Shown one piece after another: positions 1 through 8,199 of a stretch of 41,474 bases of DNA. A program made the translations under genes and the position numbers. The DNA comes from Actinomycetota bacterium (lineage in GTDB: Bacteria > Actinomycetota > Acidimicrobiia > Acidimicrobiales > Ilumatobacteraceae). The stretch covers positions 1 through 41,474 of the forward strand of contig JACQZZ010000012.1 of NCBI GenBank assembly GCA_016213625.1. The letters are read 5' to 3'. Position 1 is the stretch's first letter. Each line of letters starts with the position of its first letter. The notes below the pieces were generated by a model. The model was not told where the DNA came from. It saw nothing but the letters and a program-made list of their open reading frames with translations, and ran no database searches.

Positions 1-1
1 C

Positions 2-1255
2 GCCGATCTCGGCCTGCAGAAGGAAGACCCCACCATCGCCGAGCTGCTCAAGCCGCTGGGCTACCGCACCGGCCAGTTCGGCAAGAACCACCTGGGTGAC
101 AAGGACGAGTTCCTGCCCACCCTGCACGGCTTCGACGAGTTCTTCGGCAACCTCTACCACCTCAACGCGGAAGAGGAGCCCGAGCACCCCGATTATCCGA
201 AGGATCCGGCGTTCAAGGCTCGATTCGGGCCACGTGGCGTGCTGCACTGCCATGCCGACGGCAAGGGTGGCCAGACCATCGTCGACACCGGCGCGCTCAC
301 CAAGAAGCGGATGGAGACCATCGACGAAGAGGTCACCGATCACGCAGTGCGGTTCATGGAGGAAGCGGTTGCCGCCGACGAGCCGTTCTTCCTGTGGTGG
401 AACTCGACCGCGATGCACTTCCGCACGCACATCGCGGAGAAGCACAAGGGCAAGAGCAACGGCCAGGGCGACTACAACGACGTGATGGTGGCGCACGACG
501 AGTTGGTGGGCGTCATGCTGAACAAGCTCGACGAGCTCGGCATCGCCGACAACACCATCGTCATGTACTCCACCGACAACGGTGTGCACTACAACAGCTG
601 GCCCGACGCCGGCATCACGCCCTTCCGTTCCGCGAAGAACACCAACTGGGAAGGCGGCTGGCGCGTGCCGGCATTCTTCCGCTGGCCCGGGCACACCACT
701 CCCGGCACGGTGCGCAACGACGTCGTGTGTCACCAGGACGTGCTGCCCACGCTGCTGGCAGCGGCGGGTGAGCCCGACATCAAGGAGAAGCTGCTCGAAG
801 GTCACCAGGCCGGCGACAAGTACTTCAAGGTCTGCCTCGACGGCTACAACATGTTGCCCTACCTCTCCGGCGAGGTCGACAAGAGCCCGCGCAACTTCTT
901 CGTCTACGTCAGCGACGACGGCGACATCATCGCCATCCGCATCGGCGACTACAAGGCCGTGCTGATGGAACAACGGGCGACCCGCCTCCAGGCGTGGGCC
1001 GAGCCATTCGTGAAGCTGCGCGTGCCGAAGGTCTTCCACCTGCGCCAGGATCCGTTCGAGCGCGCGGACGAGAACTCGAACACCTACTGGGATTGGGTGA
1101 TCGACCACGCTTGGGTGATGTACCTCATGCAGGGCGTGGTGGCGGGCATGATCGAGAACTTCGTCAAGTTCCCGCCCCGCCAGAAGCCGGGCTCGTTCAA
1201 CCTCGAGGCCGTGATGCGGCAGCTCGAGGCTGCCGGCGACGGTTCGGGGCACTGA
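2..1255 (+). CDS. Sulfatase family hydrolase (arylsulfatase-like), 5' end outside window
   Basis: This is the C-terminal 417 residues of an alkaline-phosphatase-fold sulfatase, which hydrolyses sulfate esters. The reading frame is open from base 2, so the gene starts upstream of the window. The formylglycine signature (C/SxPxR) must lie in the missing part, so its presence cannot be checked. Visible family motifs are GKNHLGD near in-window residue 29, the WWNSTAMHF stretch, YSTDNG (the metal-binding DN pair near residue 193) and TPFRSAKNTNWEGGWRVPAF, typical of the region around the active-site lysine. The C-terminal part (KVFHLRQDPFERADE) matches the usual sulfatase tail. No signal peptide can be judged. 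The substrate is unknown. A 9-bp inverted repeat follows the stop codon and the next gene is convergent. Confidence 0.93.
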   Translation, partial: ADLGLQKEDPTIAELLKPLGYRTGQFGKNHLGDKDEFLPTLHGFDEFFGNLYHLNAEEEPEHPDYPKDPAFKARFGPRGVLHCHADGKGGQTIVDTGALTKKRMETIDEEVTDHAVRFMEEAVAADEPFFLWWNSTAMHFRTHIAEKHKGKSNGQGDYNDVMVAHDELVGVMLNKLDELGIADNTIVMYSTDNGVHYNSWPDAGITPFRSAKNTNWEGGWRVPAFFRWPGHTTPGTVRNDVVCHQDVLPTLLAAAGEPDIKEKLLEGHQAGDKYFKVCLDGYNMLPYLSGEVDKSPRNFFVYVSDDGDIIAIRIGDYKAVLMEQRATRLQAWAEPFVKLRVPKVFHLRQDPFERADENSNTYWDWVIDHAWVMYLMQGVVAGMIENFVKFPPRQKPGSFNLEAVMRQLEAAGDGSGH

Positions 1256-1266
1256 CCCGCTGATGC

Positions 1267-1313
1267 GAGCCACGCGCTCCGGACACCTCAGGGCGATTCG
1301 GCGTGCGTGGCTC
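1267..1313. terminator. Inverted repeat after sulfatase stop
   Basis: The arms GAGCCACGC (1267-1275) and GCGTGGCTC (1305-1313) are perfect reverse complements separated by 29 nt. The repeat starts 11 nt after the sulfatase stop and its right half lies within the last codons of the convergent antiporter gene. It has no T-tract. It may act as a terminator, but the long loop makes this weak. Confidence 0.3.
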
Positions 1314-2493
1314 CGTAGCGGGCGCTGATGGGCGCGGCGGTCGCGCCGTGCAACACCACGCTCATCGCCACGGTGGCCGCGATGGCCGCCACCACGCGGG
1401 TCGCATCGCCCTCGGCCAGGCCTTCCTCCGCGAGCAGAGCGAACACCACCGAAGCCAGTCCGCGTGGCCCGAACCACCCGATGACACCCACAGTGGCGCG
1501 GTCGAAGTGCGTGCCCATCAATGAGAGCGCCACCGGCACCATGCGCACCACGGTGAGCGCCAGTGCGGCGAAGACGAACTCGCGCCAGGTGGCGTGCTCC
1601 AGCACCGGCAGCACCACCGCGCCGAACAGGAACCACACCACCATCGATGCCAGGCCGGCCACCTGGTGCGTGAACTCGAGCGACTCGTCGAGCTGCTCGG
1701 CGTCGCGCATGCCCGCCCCGAAGGCGAGGCCGGCCACGAACGCGGCCACGAACCCGTTGCCGTGCAACGAGACGGTGATGGTGAACGACGCCAGGGCGAG
1801 CGCCGTCACGGCGAGGTGACGGTACGCGTGGCCTCCCCAGCCCGATCGGCGGGCCACGGTGAGGGCGAAGGCGCCCAGCGAGCCGATGATCACCCCGCCC
1901 GCCACACCCTTCAGCAGCTCGAGGATGGCGGTGCTCTCCGACTCGGTCTCGAGCGAGGTGCCCACCACGGCCGCGACCAGGAAGAAGTTCACGAACGGGG
2001 TGGCGATGCCGTCGTTGAGGCCGCTCTCCACGTTCAGCACGCGGCGAATACGCGCGGGCACGCGCTCGTCCTCGATGATGGCCGCGCCGAGTGCTGCGTC
2101 GGTGGGGGCCACCGACGCGCCGATGACCGCGCACACCCACCACGACAGTGACGGCAGCACCAGGTGGGCTGCCACGGTGCCGAGCGCGATGGTGAGCGGC
2201 AGCCCGAGGCCGAGCAGCCGGGTGGGCAGCGCTGCGTCGGCGCGCAGGTCTCGCAGGCGCACCTTGGCCGCATCGCCGAACAGCACCACGGCGAGCGCCA
2301 GCTCGGCGATCTCCTTCACCCCTTCGCTGCCGAGCGAGATGTGCACCGGCGCCCAGCTGCCGTTGGCCACCACGAGGCCGATGGCCACGAACCACATCGG
2401 CGAGGTGATGTTCCACTTCTCGAGGCGTTCGGCGACCAGCGCCCAGGCGATGACGGCGAGCGCGATGGCCACGCCGGTGTGCATGTTCATCAT
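1288..2493 (-). CDS. Cation/proton antiporter, CPA1 (Na+/H+ exchanger) family
   Basis: This is an integral membrane antiporter of 401 residues, made almost entirely of hydrophobic helices, as expected for the Na_H_Exchanger family that swaps cytoplasmic Na+ or K+ for protons. Diagnostic stretches are GASVAPTDAALGAA (Asp132) and NVESGLNDGIATPF (Asn160-Asp161), the conserved acidic ion-binding region of CPA1 proteins. There is no long cytoplasmic C-terminal tail, so it is a short form. Its ATG shares an ATGA overlap with the stop of the upstream HAD gene, so the two are translationally coupled. A second Met directly follows the first. Ion selectivity cannot be read from the sequence. Confidence 0.9.
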   Translation of the reverse strand: MMNMHTGVAIALAVIAWALVAERLEKWNITSPMWFVAIGLVVANGSWAPVHISLGSEGVKEIAELALAVVLFGDAAKVRLRDLRADAALPTRLLGLGLPLTIALGTVAAHLVLPSLSWWVCAVIGASVAPTDAALGAAIIEDERVPARIRRVLNVESGLNDGIATPFVNFFLVAAVVGTSLETESESTAILELLKGVAGGVIIGSLGAFALTVARRSGWGGHAYRHLAVTALALASFTITVSLHGNGFVAAFVAGLAFGAGMRDAEQLDESLEFTHQVAGLASMVVWFLFGAVVLPVLEHATWREFVFAALALTVVRMVPVALSLMGTHFDRATVGVIGWFGPRGLASVVFALLAEEGLAEGDATRVVAAIAATVAMSVVLHGATAAPISARYGATHAESP

Positions 2494-3404
2494 GCGAACA
2501 CCTGGGTCCAGTCATCGCGCATGCTGACCACCGTCCATCCTTGGCGGCGGCCGACCTCGACGATGTTCTCGGTGGTTTCGAACGTGCCGGCGACGCTCTC
2601 GTACGCGACTTCGCGGTCGGCGTCGTCGTGGTCGATGAGGATGCCGAGCGACGGACCGTCGGTGGCGACGGCCCACTCGATCATCTCGCGATCGCCGGCC
2701 GAGTTGCCTGCGGCCAGCACGGGTCGGCGACCGAGGTGCTGCTGGATGTTGACGACTTTGGCGTGCCCCTCGTTGGCATCGCCCGTCAACTGGTTGGTCC
2801 GCACGAGCGAGGGTGCCCCGTCGACCGTGACGTACTCGTACCCGATGAGGGTGCCGACGACGCCTTCGGGGGGAACGCCGTACAGGTGCTGACTGACAGC
2901 GCGCACGAATTCGGTGCCGCCGCCGGTGACGATGAAGTTGGCGAAGCCGCGTGTGCGTAGCGCGTCGAGTAGTTCGAGCATCGGTCGGTAGGTGCCCATC
3001 GCGTAGGGGTGTCCCAGCGTGGGGTGACGTGACTCGTGGATGAAACGGCGGGCCCGCTCCGTGAACTCGTCGGGCGACATGCCGGTGAACAGATCGGCGA
3101 GCGCCATGCCGACGCGCGGGAGACCCAGCTCGCTGACGGCCGCGTCGTCGCGGCGGATGAGTGCCGCGTACTCCACCCGGTCGGCGAGGCTCGGGTCGGT
3201 GGACACGGCGAGGCCCAGTTCGTGCAGGAAGAAGCCCAGCTGCGGGTAGAGCGGCTTCTCGGTCCACAGCGTGCCGTCGTTGTCGAACACGGCGACGCGA
3301 TCGGTAGGGGCCAGATCCATGGCTGCATCGAGGAACGAGAGGAGGGTGTCGCGGGTGGCGCCCGGTGCCCATGAAGGCAGTGGGTCGTCGTGGTGTTCGG
3401 TCAT
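2490..3404 (-). CDS. HAD-superfamily hydrolase (phosphatase)
   Basis: A 304-residue haloacid dehalogenase-fold phosphatase. Motif I is VAVFDNDGTLW, with nucleophile Asp41 and general acid Asp43. Motif II is the Thr of FIVTGGG (Thr160), the candidate motif III Lys is near residue 216, and motif IV is GNSAGDREM (Asp238). The long insert between motifs I and II is a cap that would set substrate choice. The start is supported by GGAG at 3412-3415, 7 nt before the ATG. It lies 84 nt after the SulP gene and overlaps the antiporter by 4 nt, so these genes probably share a transcript. The substrate is unknown, possibly a phosphorylated small metabolite. Confidence 0.88.
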   Translation of the reverse strand: MTEHHDDPLPSWAPGATRDTLLSFLDAAMDLAPTDRVAVFDNDGTLWTEKPLYPQLGFFLHELGLAVSTDPSLADRVEYAALIRRDDAAVSELGLPRVGMALADLFTGMSPDEFTERARRFIHESRHPTLGHPYAMGTYRPMLELLDALRTRGFANFIVTGGGTEFVRAVSQHLYGVPPEGVVGTLIGYEYVTVDGAPSLVRTNQLTGDANEGHAKVVNIQQHLGRRPVLAAGNSAGDREMIEWAVATDGPSLGILIDHDDADREVAYESVAGTFETTENIVEVGRRQGWTVVSMRDDWTQVFA

Positions 3405-3459
3405 GCGAGTACTCCGGGTCTGGTGCCGATGCGTGCAGTATCGCTCGCGACAGGCGCCG

Positions 3460-3475
3460 GGTGGGTCACCCCACC
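3460..3475 (-). terminator. Small hairpin after SulP stop
   Basis: GGTGGG (3460-3465) and CCCACC (3470-3475) form a 6-bp stem with a 4-nt loop, 13 nt beyond the SulP stop on the minus strand. No T-run follows, so full termination before the HAD gene is doubtful. Confidence 0.3.
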
Positions 3476-3488
3476 TGGGTGAAGCCGT

Positions 3489-5171
3489 TCAGTCGGTGGA
3501 GCGTCGGTTCGACAACTGCCACGCCACGGCGGAGCGGTAGCCCTTCTCCGTGGACTCGAACAGCCGCTCGGTGGCCGGCACCAGCGTGATGGGGCCCTCC
3601 ACCTCGAACCGCTGCGTGCGACGGATCTGATCGAGCACCGGCGCAGTGAGGCCGGTGAGCGTGAGCGTTCCGCCCACCGCCTGGAGTCGTTCGGAGTACT
3701 GCTCGAGCACGGCGTAGAACGTCGCGCCCATCGATGTGCGACCGCGCAGTCGGAGCACCACCGCCGGGCCCTCGGTGCCCGTGGGGTCGGGCAGCCGAGC
3801 CTGGAGCGTGCGGGCACCGGCGTAGAAGAGACTGCCGTACACGGCAAGGATGGTCACCTCGTGCGAGCGCAGCACTTTCGGAGCATGCCGCTCGGCCGGG
3901 CGGCCGTCGTCGTCGAAGTAGATCTCGACCACCGCCAGATCGATGGCTTCGCGGTTCAACTGCAGGAGCATCGAGAGCACCACCCCGACTCCCACCGCGG
4001 CTGCCACCGGCAGCATGAGTGTCGCGACGAATGTCGACGCCATCGCGATCTTCGAGTTGAGGCCGGTGCGCCACACGGCAGCGGCCTCGCGCGGCCGCAA
4101 CGAGCCGATGGCTGCGACGATGAGCACCGCCGCCAAGGTCGGCACGGCCACCTTGCCGACGGCACTGGAGAACACGGCCAGGATGAGCAGCATCCACAGG
4201 CCGCTGAACACCGCCGCCCACCGTGTGCGGCCACCTGCGGCGACGTTCAACGCCGTCTGACCCACGGATCCACCGACCGGCATGCCCTTGAACAGTCCGG
4301 CGGCGACGTTGCCGGCGCCCTGGGCGATGAAGTCGCGGTTCGGATCGCTCGGCGAACCGTCGAGGTTCGGTGCCGACTCGCTGACGCCCGCACCCTGCAC
4401 GAGCACGATCGCGGCGACGGCGAGCGCACCGAGGAGCACCGACAACGACAGGTCGCCGAGTCGGGGCAGGGCGGGCATCGGGATGCCGCTGGGGATGGCA
4501 CCGACGTCGGACACCTGGGCCACACCTTCGAGGTCGGCGAGCAACACCACCGCGGTGGGGATGACCAGAGCGATGACCGCCGAGACCGACGACAGCGGGG
4601 TGCGGGCGAGCACCACGAGCAAGGCGATGGCAGCCAGGCCGATGAGCAGCGACGGAATGTGGAAGTCGCCCGGACTGGTGATGACTCGCCAGGCTCGCGC
4701 CAGGGCGATGCCGGAGCCCGGGCTCACGCCCGTGAGGTCCTGGAGCTGGCCGAACACGATGTTCGCCGCGACCCCGCTGAGGAAGCCGATCATCACCGAC
4801 TGGGTGACGAAGCGGGTGTAGCGCCCGAGCTTGAACACGCCCGCCGCCACCATGAGGCCACCGGCGATGACCGTGAGCAGGATGATGGCTCGGTTGCGTT
4901 CCTCGAGGCCGAGGCCCGACAGCGCCGAGCCGGCCGCCAACGCCGCGGCGCTCGTGGTGGTGATGACCATCAGCCGGGTGCTCGACAGCACACCACCCGC
5001 GGTGGGACCTGCGAAACTCGCGTACAACCCCTGGATGGGGCTGACGCCGGCGAGGATGGCGGCGGCCATGCCGTCGGGGACGCTGCTGATGGCCCCAGGG
5101 AGGCCGGCGATCGCATCGTTGCGCAGGTCTGCGGCGGACACCTTCATCACGAGGACCGTAGACGCTGCCAT
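3489..5171 (-). CDS. SulP family inorganic anion transporter with STAS domain
   Basis: A 560-residue SLC26/SulP permease. The N-terminal ~400 residues carry the multi-helix transport core, beginning AIAGLPGAISSVPDGMAAAI, the conserved SulP entry segment. The C-terminal STAS domain is at about residues 435-545 (VTILAVYGSLFYAGAR to the end). Such proteins move sulfate, bicarbonate or other anions; the anion cannot be assigned. No carbonic anhydrase or sulfate assimilation gene is adjacent. The start could also be Met9 (ATG at 5147), since neither has a clear Shine-Dalgarno site. A CATCCT hexamer lies 5 nt before the chosen ATG. A strong inverted repeat (5181-5203) sits directly upstream and suggests specific repression. 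Confidence 0.92.
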   Translation of the reverse strand: MAASTVLVMKVSAADLRNDAIAGLPGAISSVPDGMAAAILAGVSPIQGLYASFAGPTAGGVLSSTRLMVITTTSAAALAAGSALSGLGLEERNRAIILLTVIAGGLMVAAGVFKLGRYTRFVTQSVMIGFLSGVAANIVFGQLQDLTGVSPGSGIALARAWRVITSPGDFHIPSLLIGLAAIALLVVLARTPLSSVSAVIALVIPTAVVLLADLEGVAQVSDVGAIPSGIPMPALPRLGDLSLSVLLGALAVAAIVLVQGAGVSESAPNLDGSPSDPNRDFIAQGAGNVAAGLFKGMPVGGSVGQTALNVAAGGRTRWAAVFSGLWMLLILAVFSSAVGKVAVPTLAAVLIVAAIGSLRPREAAAVWRTGLNSKIAMASTFVATLMLPVAAAVGVGVVLSMLLQLNREAIDLAVVEIYFDDDGRPAERHAPKVLRSHEVTILAVYGSLFYAGARTLQARLPDPTGTEGPAVVLRLRGRTSMGATFYAVLEQYSERLQAVGGTLTLTGLTAPVLDQIRRTQRFEVEGPITLVPATERLFESTEKGYRSAVAWQLSNRRSTD

Positions 5172-5180
5172 GCCCGAGGA

Positions 5181-5203
5181 TGATCACCCGATGAGGGTGA
5201 TCA
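5181..5203. promoter_or_regulatory. Candidate operator upstream of SulP gene
   Basis: The perfect 9-bp arms TGATCACCC (5181-5189) and GGGTGATCA (5195-5203) flank a 5-nt centre. The site begins 9 nt upstream of the SulP start and overlaps the presumed -10 hexamer, the usual place for a dimeric repressor. No regulator gene is adjacent. Confidence 0.55.
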
Positions 5204-5278
5204 CCTGCGATCGCCACGGGCAGTACGGTCTTTCTCATCGCGTGCGGAACCCTGCGCGCCGTTCCCAAGGAGAGTTCA

Positions 5279-5668
5279 ATGCTCGCAACCTTCGCCGTCG
5301 GTCAGGTTCTCTGGTCGATGCTCTGGTTCTTCCTGTTCGTCATGTGGATCATGCTCATCTTCTCCATCATCGGCGACCTCTTCCGCGACCACGAGACGTC
5401 CGGCGGCATGAAGGTGCTGTGGATCATCCTGCTGTTCGTGCTGCCCTTCCTGGGTGCGTTCCTGTACCTCATCATCCGCGGCAAGGGCATGGCCGAGCGC
5501 TCGATGGCCCAGGCCAAGGCCCAGGACGCCGCCGTGCGCGAGTACGTGCAGGCAGCCGCGGGTACCGGCAGCGGCGCCGCCGAACTGCAGCGCCTCGCCG
5601 ACCTGAAGGCCTCGGGTGCCATCACCGACGAGGAGTTCGCCAAGATGAAGGCCAAGGTCATCGGCTGA
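5279..5668 (+). CDS. Small membrane protein, phospholipase-D-N-like helices plus SHOCT domain
   Basis: A 129-residue protein with two hydrophobic segments (about residues 5-31 and 44-65) of the kind found at the N-terminus of cardiolipin synthases (PLDc_N). A charged, alanine-rich linker follows, then a C-terminal SHOCT motif (LQRLADLKASGAITDEEFAKMKAKVIG region, residues ~103-129). SHOCT segments are short oligomerisation motifs of unknown precise role. The start is firm: AAGGAGAG precedes the ATG by about 7 nt. A long hairpin follows the stop. It is divergent from the SulP gene and upstream of the AI-2E family gene. The function is unknown. Confidence 0.85.
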   Translation: MLATFAVGQVLWSMLWFFLFVMWIMLIFSIIGDLFRDHETSGGMKVLWIILLFVLPFLGAFLYLIIRGKGMAERSMAQAKAQDAAVREYVQAAAGTGSGAAELQRLADLKASGAITDEEFAKMKAKVIG

Positions 5669-5678
5669 TCCCGCGTTC

Positions 5679-5711
5679 GTCCCCGTCGGCAGCAGTACTG
5701 TCGGCGGGGAC
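5679..5711 (+). terminator. 14-bp hairpin after SHOCT gene
   Basis: GTCCCCGTCGGCAG (5679-5692) pairs with CTGTCGGCGGGGAC (5698-5711) across a 5-nt loop. Two of the 14 pairs are G-U in RNA. It starts 10 nt after the stop codon. The following bases are only mildly T-rich, so it is a likely but not classical intrinsic terminator. Confidence 0.6.
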
Positions 5712-5750
5712 ATCGCATCTCGTTGCATCGATCGTGGAGGAGGCGTGGGA

Positions 5751-6854
5751 ATGCCGGAAGACGTGACCGAGCCCCGCCCGTACTTGGCCATTCGCCGCAT
5801 CGGGGTCATGTCCTGGAGCGTCATCGGCTTCGTCGTCCTGCTCGGCATGGTCACCGGTGGCCTCGCCGCCATCAGCGAGTTGGCACTGCCGCTGGTCTTC
5901 GCGGTCATGGTCGGCGCCGCGGCGTACCCGTTGGCCCGCCGCCTCCATCAGTGGATGAAGCCCTCGATCGCGGCGATGGTCGTCGTGCTCGGATCGCTCG
6001 CCGGCGCCGCCATGGTCGCGATCTTCGTCGTCAGAGGCGTGGTGCAGCAGACCGGCGAGTTGGCCCATCAGATCGATGTGGCCATCGCCAACATGGCCGA
6101 CACCACCGACGGCGTCGGCCTCGACGCCGCCGCGCTCACCGCCGTGCGCGAAGCCATCACGGCCGCTGCCGGGTTCATCGGCCGCGGCCTCGTCACGCTG
6201 CTGGTCGGCGGCGTGAGCGCCATCACGGGGTTCGTGGCGGGCACGGTGCTCGCCATCCTCATCGGCTACTACGTCCTCAAGGACGGCCCCATCATCGAAC
6301 GCTGGATCGTCCGTCAGTTCCCCGAATCGGGCCGCGACGACGTCGACGACTTCCTCCGCACCGGGGTGCGGTCCATCCGTGCCTACTGGGCCGGTCGGAC
6401 GGTGTTGTCGGCAGCGGTCACGTGCGTCATCGTGCTCGTCAGCTTTCTGATGGGGCTGCCGCTCATCGGTACCATCGCCATCGTCAACTTCCTCGGCGGC
6501 TACGTGCCGTACTTGGGAGCGTTCCTGGGTGGTGGCCTCGCCACCCTCCTCGCCGTGGCCGATGGCGGACTCAGCCAAGGCTTCCTGATGCTGGCCATCG
6601 TGCTGGCCTGCAACCTGCTGCTCGAGAACGTGCTCGAACCGATGATCATGAGCGACAAGCTCAGCATCCACCCGCTCGTCGTGCTGCTCGCCACCACGTT
6701 CGGCGGCATCGTGGGCGGCATGGTGGGACTCATCCTCGCTGTGCCCGTGGCCGTGCTGGTGATCGACCTGGTACGGCGTCTGAAGTCGGCCGGCCTCGGC
6801 GCTCGCATCCCCGGGCAGATGAAGTCGCTGCAGGATCGCGTCCTGCCCGAGTGA
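5751..6854 (+). CDS. AI-2E family transporter (PF01594-type permease)
   Basis: A 367-residue multi-helix membrane protein of the AI-2 exporter/PerM family, which includes putative autoinducer-2 exporters and Na+/H+ antiporters. Recognisable stretches are YVPYLGAFLGG and NLLLENVLEPMIMSDKLSIH near the C-terminal half, plus a soluble central loop with the RQFPESGRDDVDDFLRT segment. The start was set at ATG 5751 because GGAGGAGG (5736-5743) is 7 nt upstream. An in-frame GTG at 5745 is only 1 nt from that site and so is unlikely. The real substrate is unknown; most family members are not proven AI-2 exporters. Confidence 0.9.
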   Translation: MPEDVTEPRPYLAIRRIGVMSWSVIGFVVLLGMVTGGLAAISELALPLVFAVMVGAAAYPLARRLHQWMKPSIAAMVVVLGSLAGAAMVAIFVVRGVVQQTGELAHQIDVAIANMADTTDGVGLDAAALTAVREAITAAAGFIGRGLVTLLVGGVSAITGFVAGTVLAILIGYYVLKDGPIIERWIVRQFPESGRDDVDDFLRTGVRSIRAYWAGRTVLSAAVTCVIVLVSFLMGLPLIGTIAIVNFLGGYVPYLGAFLGGGLATLLAVADGGLSQGFLMLAIVLACNLLLENVLEPMIMSDKLSIHPLVVLLATTFGGIVGGMVGLILAVPVAVLVIDLVRRLKSAGLGARIPGQMKSLQDRVLPE

Positions 6855-6893
6855 CCCGACGCGCCCGCGTGCGTGTCAGCATGATCACCGCTC

Positions 6894-7652
6894 ATGTCCT
6901 TCACCGACTTCCTCATCATCCTCGTCGCCGGTGTCGGCGCCGGCACCATCAACACGGTGGTCGGGTCCGGCTCGCTCATCACCTTCCCCACGCTGGTGGC
7001 GCTGGGATACCCGCCGCTGCTGGCCAACGTATCGAACAACATCGGTCTCGTCCCCGGCTCGATGTCGGGTGTGTACGGCTACCGCCGCGAGCTGGTGGGC
7101 CAACGCGCGCGGCTCACCCGCCTGGTGCCCGCCTCGGTCATCGGCGGACTCACCGGTTCCACGCTCCTGCTGGTGTTGCCGAGCAAGGTGTTCCAGAAGG
7201 TCGTCATCGTCCTCATCGTCATCGCGCTGCTGTTGGTGATCGCCCAACCGGTGGTGTCGAAGCGGCTGGCAGCGCGCCGTGCCGAGGGTGGCCATGGCCA
7301 CCGCGACGTCACCCCGCCACTGATGGCCCTGGTCTGCGCGGCCGGTGTGTACGGCGGTTACTTCGGAGCCGCGCAGGGCATCATCCTCATCTCGTTCCTG
7401 GGCATCTTCCTCGACGACGATCTGCAACGCCTGAACGCGTGCAAGAACGTGCTCGCCGGCACGGTGAACGCGGTGGCGTCGGTGGTGTTCATCCTCACCA
7501 CGAACGTCGACTGGAAGGTGGTGGCCACCATCGCCGTCGGCTCCACCATCGGCGGACAGATCGGCGCCAAGGTGGGCCGCAAGCTCGACCCGCGGGTGCT
7601 GCGCGCCGTCATCGTCGTGGTGGGCATCTCCGCACTCGTCCGCCTGCTCTGA
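6894..7652 (+). CDS. TSUP (TauE/SafE) family permease
   Basis: A 252-residue membrane protein with the duplicated layout of the TauE/SafE sulfite/organosulfonate exporter family. The first half starts VAGVGAGTINTVVGSGSLITFP and the second repeats the pattern at VCAAGVYGGYFGAAQGI. About eight hydrophobic helices are expected. Substrates in the family include sulfite, sulfoacetate and other small anions; none can be chosen here. It lies 39 nt after the AI-2E gene on the same strand, with a CATGAT hexamer 8 nt before the ATG that could be its own -10. The next gene is convergent only 11 nt away. Confidence 0.9.
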   Translation: MSFTDFLIILVAGVGAGTINTVVGSGSLITFPTLVALGYPPLLANVSNNIGLVPGSMSGVYGYRRELVGQRARLTRLVPASVIGGLTGSTLLLVLPSKVFQKVVIVLIVIALLLVIAQPVVSKRLAARRAEGGHGHRDVTPPLMALVCAAGVYGGYFGAAQGIILISFLGIFLDDDLQRLNACKNVLAGTVNAVASVVFILTTNVDWKVVATIAVGSTIGGQIGAKVGRKLDPRVLRAVIVVVGISALVRLL

Positions 7653-7663
7653 ACGCGTCGCGC

Positions 7664-8122
7664 TCAGCCGGCATCGGGTTCGCCGATGTCCTCGTTCCAC
7701 AGCGACGGTTCCTCGGCGATGAAGGACTCCATCATCGTCACGCACTCCGGATCGTCGAGCACGATCACCTCCACGCCACGGGCCAGCAGCAGTTCCTCCT
7801 CGCCCATGAACGTGCGATGCTCGCCGATCACCACCCGCGGGATGCCGTACACCAGGATCGCGCCGGTGCACATCGCGCAGGGTGACAGTGTGGTGTACAT
7901 CGTGGAGCGGGCGTACTCGGTGGCCGGCAGGCGGCCGGCGCGTTCCAGTGCATCGGTCTCGCCGTGGCGGATGGCCGAGCCCATCTGCACTCGCCGGTTG
8001 TGCCCCACTCCGAGCACTGTGCCGTCGTCGCGCACCAGTGCCGCACCGATGGGGATGCCGCCCTCGCTGCGTCCGAGCCGGGCCTCCTGCTTGGCGAGTT
8101 CGAGGTGCGCGTGGTGATCCAT
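7664..8122 (-). CDS. Cytosine/nucleoside deaminase, yeast FCY1-like
   Basis: A 152-residue zinc-dependent deaminase of the CDA fold. The zinc ligands are in HGE (His53, with catalytic Glu55) and PCAMC (Cys82, Cys85). From memory, the sequence follows yeast cytosine deaminase unusually closely: EGGIPIGAAL, GHNRRVQMGSAIRHGE, YTTLSPCAMCTGAI, the GEHRTFMGEEELL segment and the C-terminal WNEDIGE, which carries the substrate-contacting Asp of FCY1. I therefore infer conversion of cytosine to uracil (pyrimidine salvage) rather than guanine deamination or tRNA editing. The gene is monocistronic and divergent from the SDR. TACGCT lies 6 nt before the ATG, so the mRNA is probably leaderless. Confidence 0.88.
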   Translation of the reverse strand: MDHHAHLELAKQEARLGRSEGGIPIGAALVRDDGTVLGVGHNRRVQMGSAIRHGETDALERAGRLPATEYARSTMYTTLSPCAMCTGAILVYGIPRVVIGEHRTFMGEEELLLARGVEVIVLDDPECVTMMESFIAEEPSLWNEDIGEPDAG

Positions 8123-8134
8123 CGGCCGAGCGTA
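8123..8134 (-). promoter_or_regulatory. Leaderless-type -10 of deaminase gene
   Basis: TACGCT (8134-8129 on the minus strand) fits TANNNT and ends 6 nt before the ATG, so the transcript should begin at or next to the start codon. No ribosome-binding site is visible. Confidence 0.5.
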
Positions 8135-8199
8135 GGCGCGCCCCGGCCGACGACGGCTACGTTCGCTGCCGTCGAACGCGTCGTGGGGGAGCGAAGTCC

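Noticed and set aside
3861..5183. Long plus-strand frame (440 codons) opposite the SulP gene.
   Set aside because: It is rich in Arg, His, Gly and Asp with no motif, the typical antisense shadow of a membrane protein gene in GC-rich DNA.
5720..6854. AI-2E protein as proof of autoinducer-2 signalling.
   Set aside because: No luxS or lsr-like gene is nearby and most family members have other or unknown substrates.
7640..7675. A small inverted repeat (CTGA/TCAG) between the TSUP and deaminase stops.
   Set aside because: The arms are only 4 bp and mostly inside coding sequence, so chance is a sufficient explanation.
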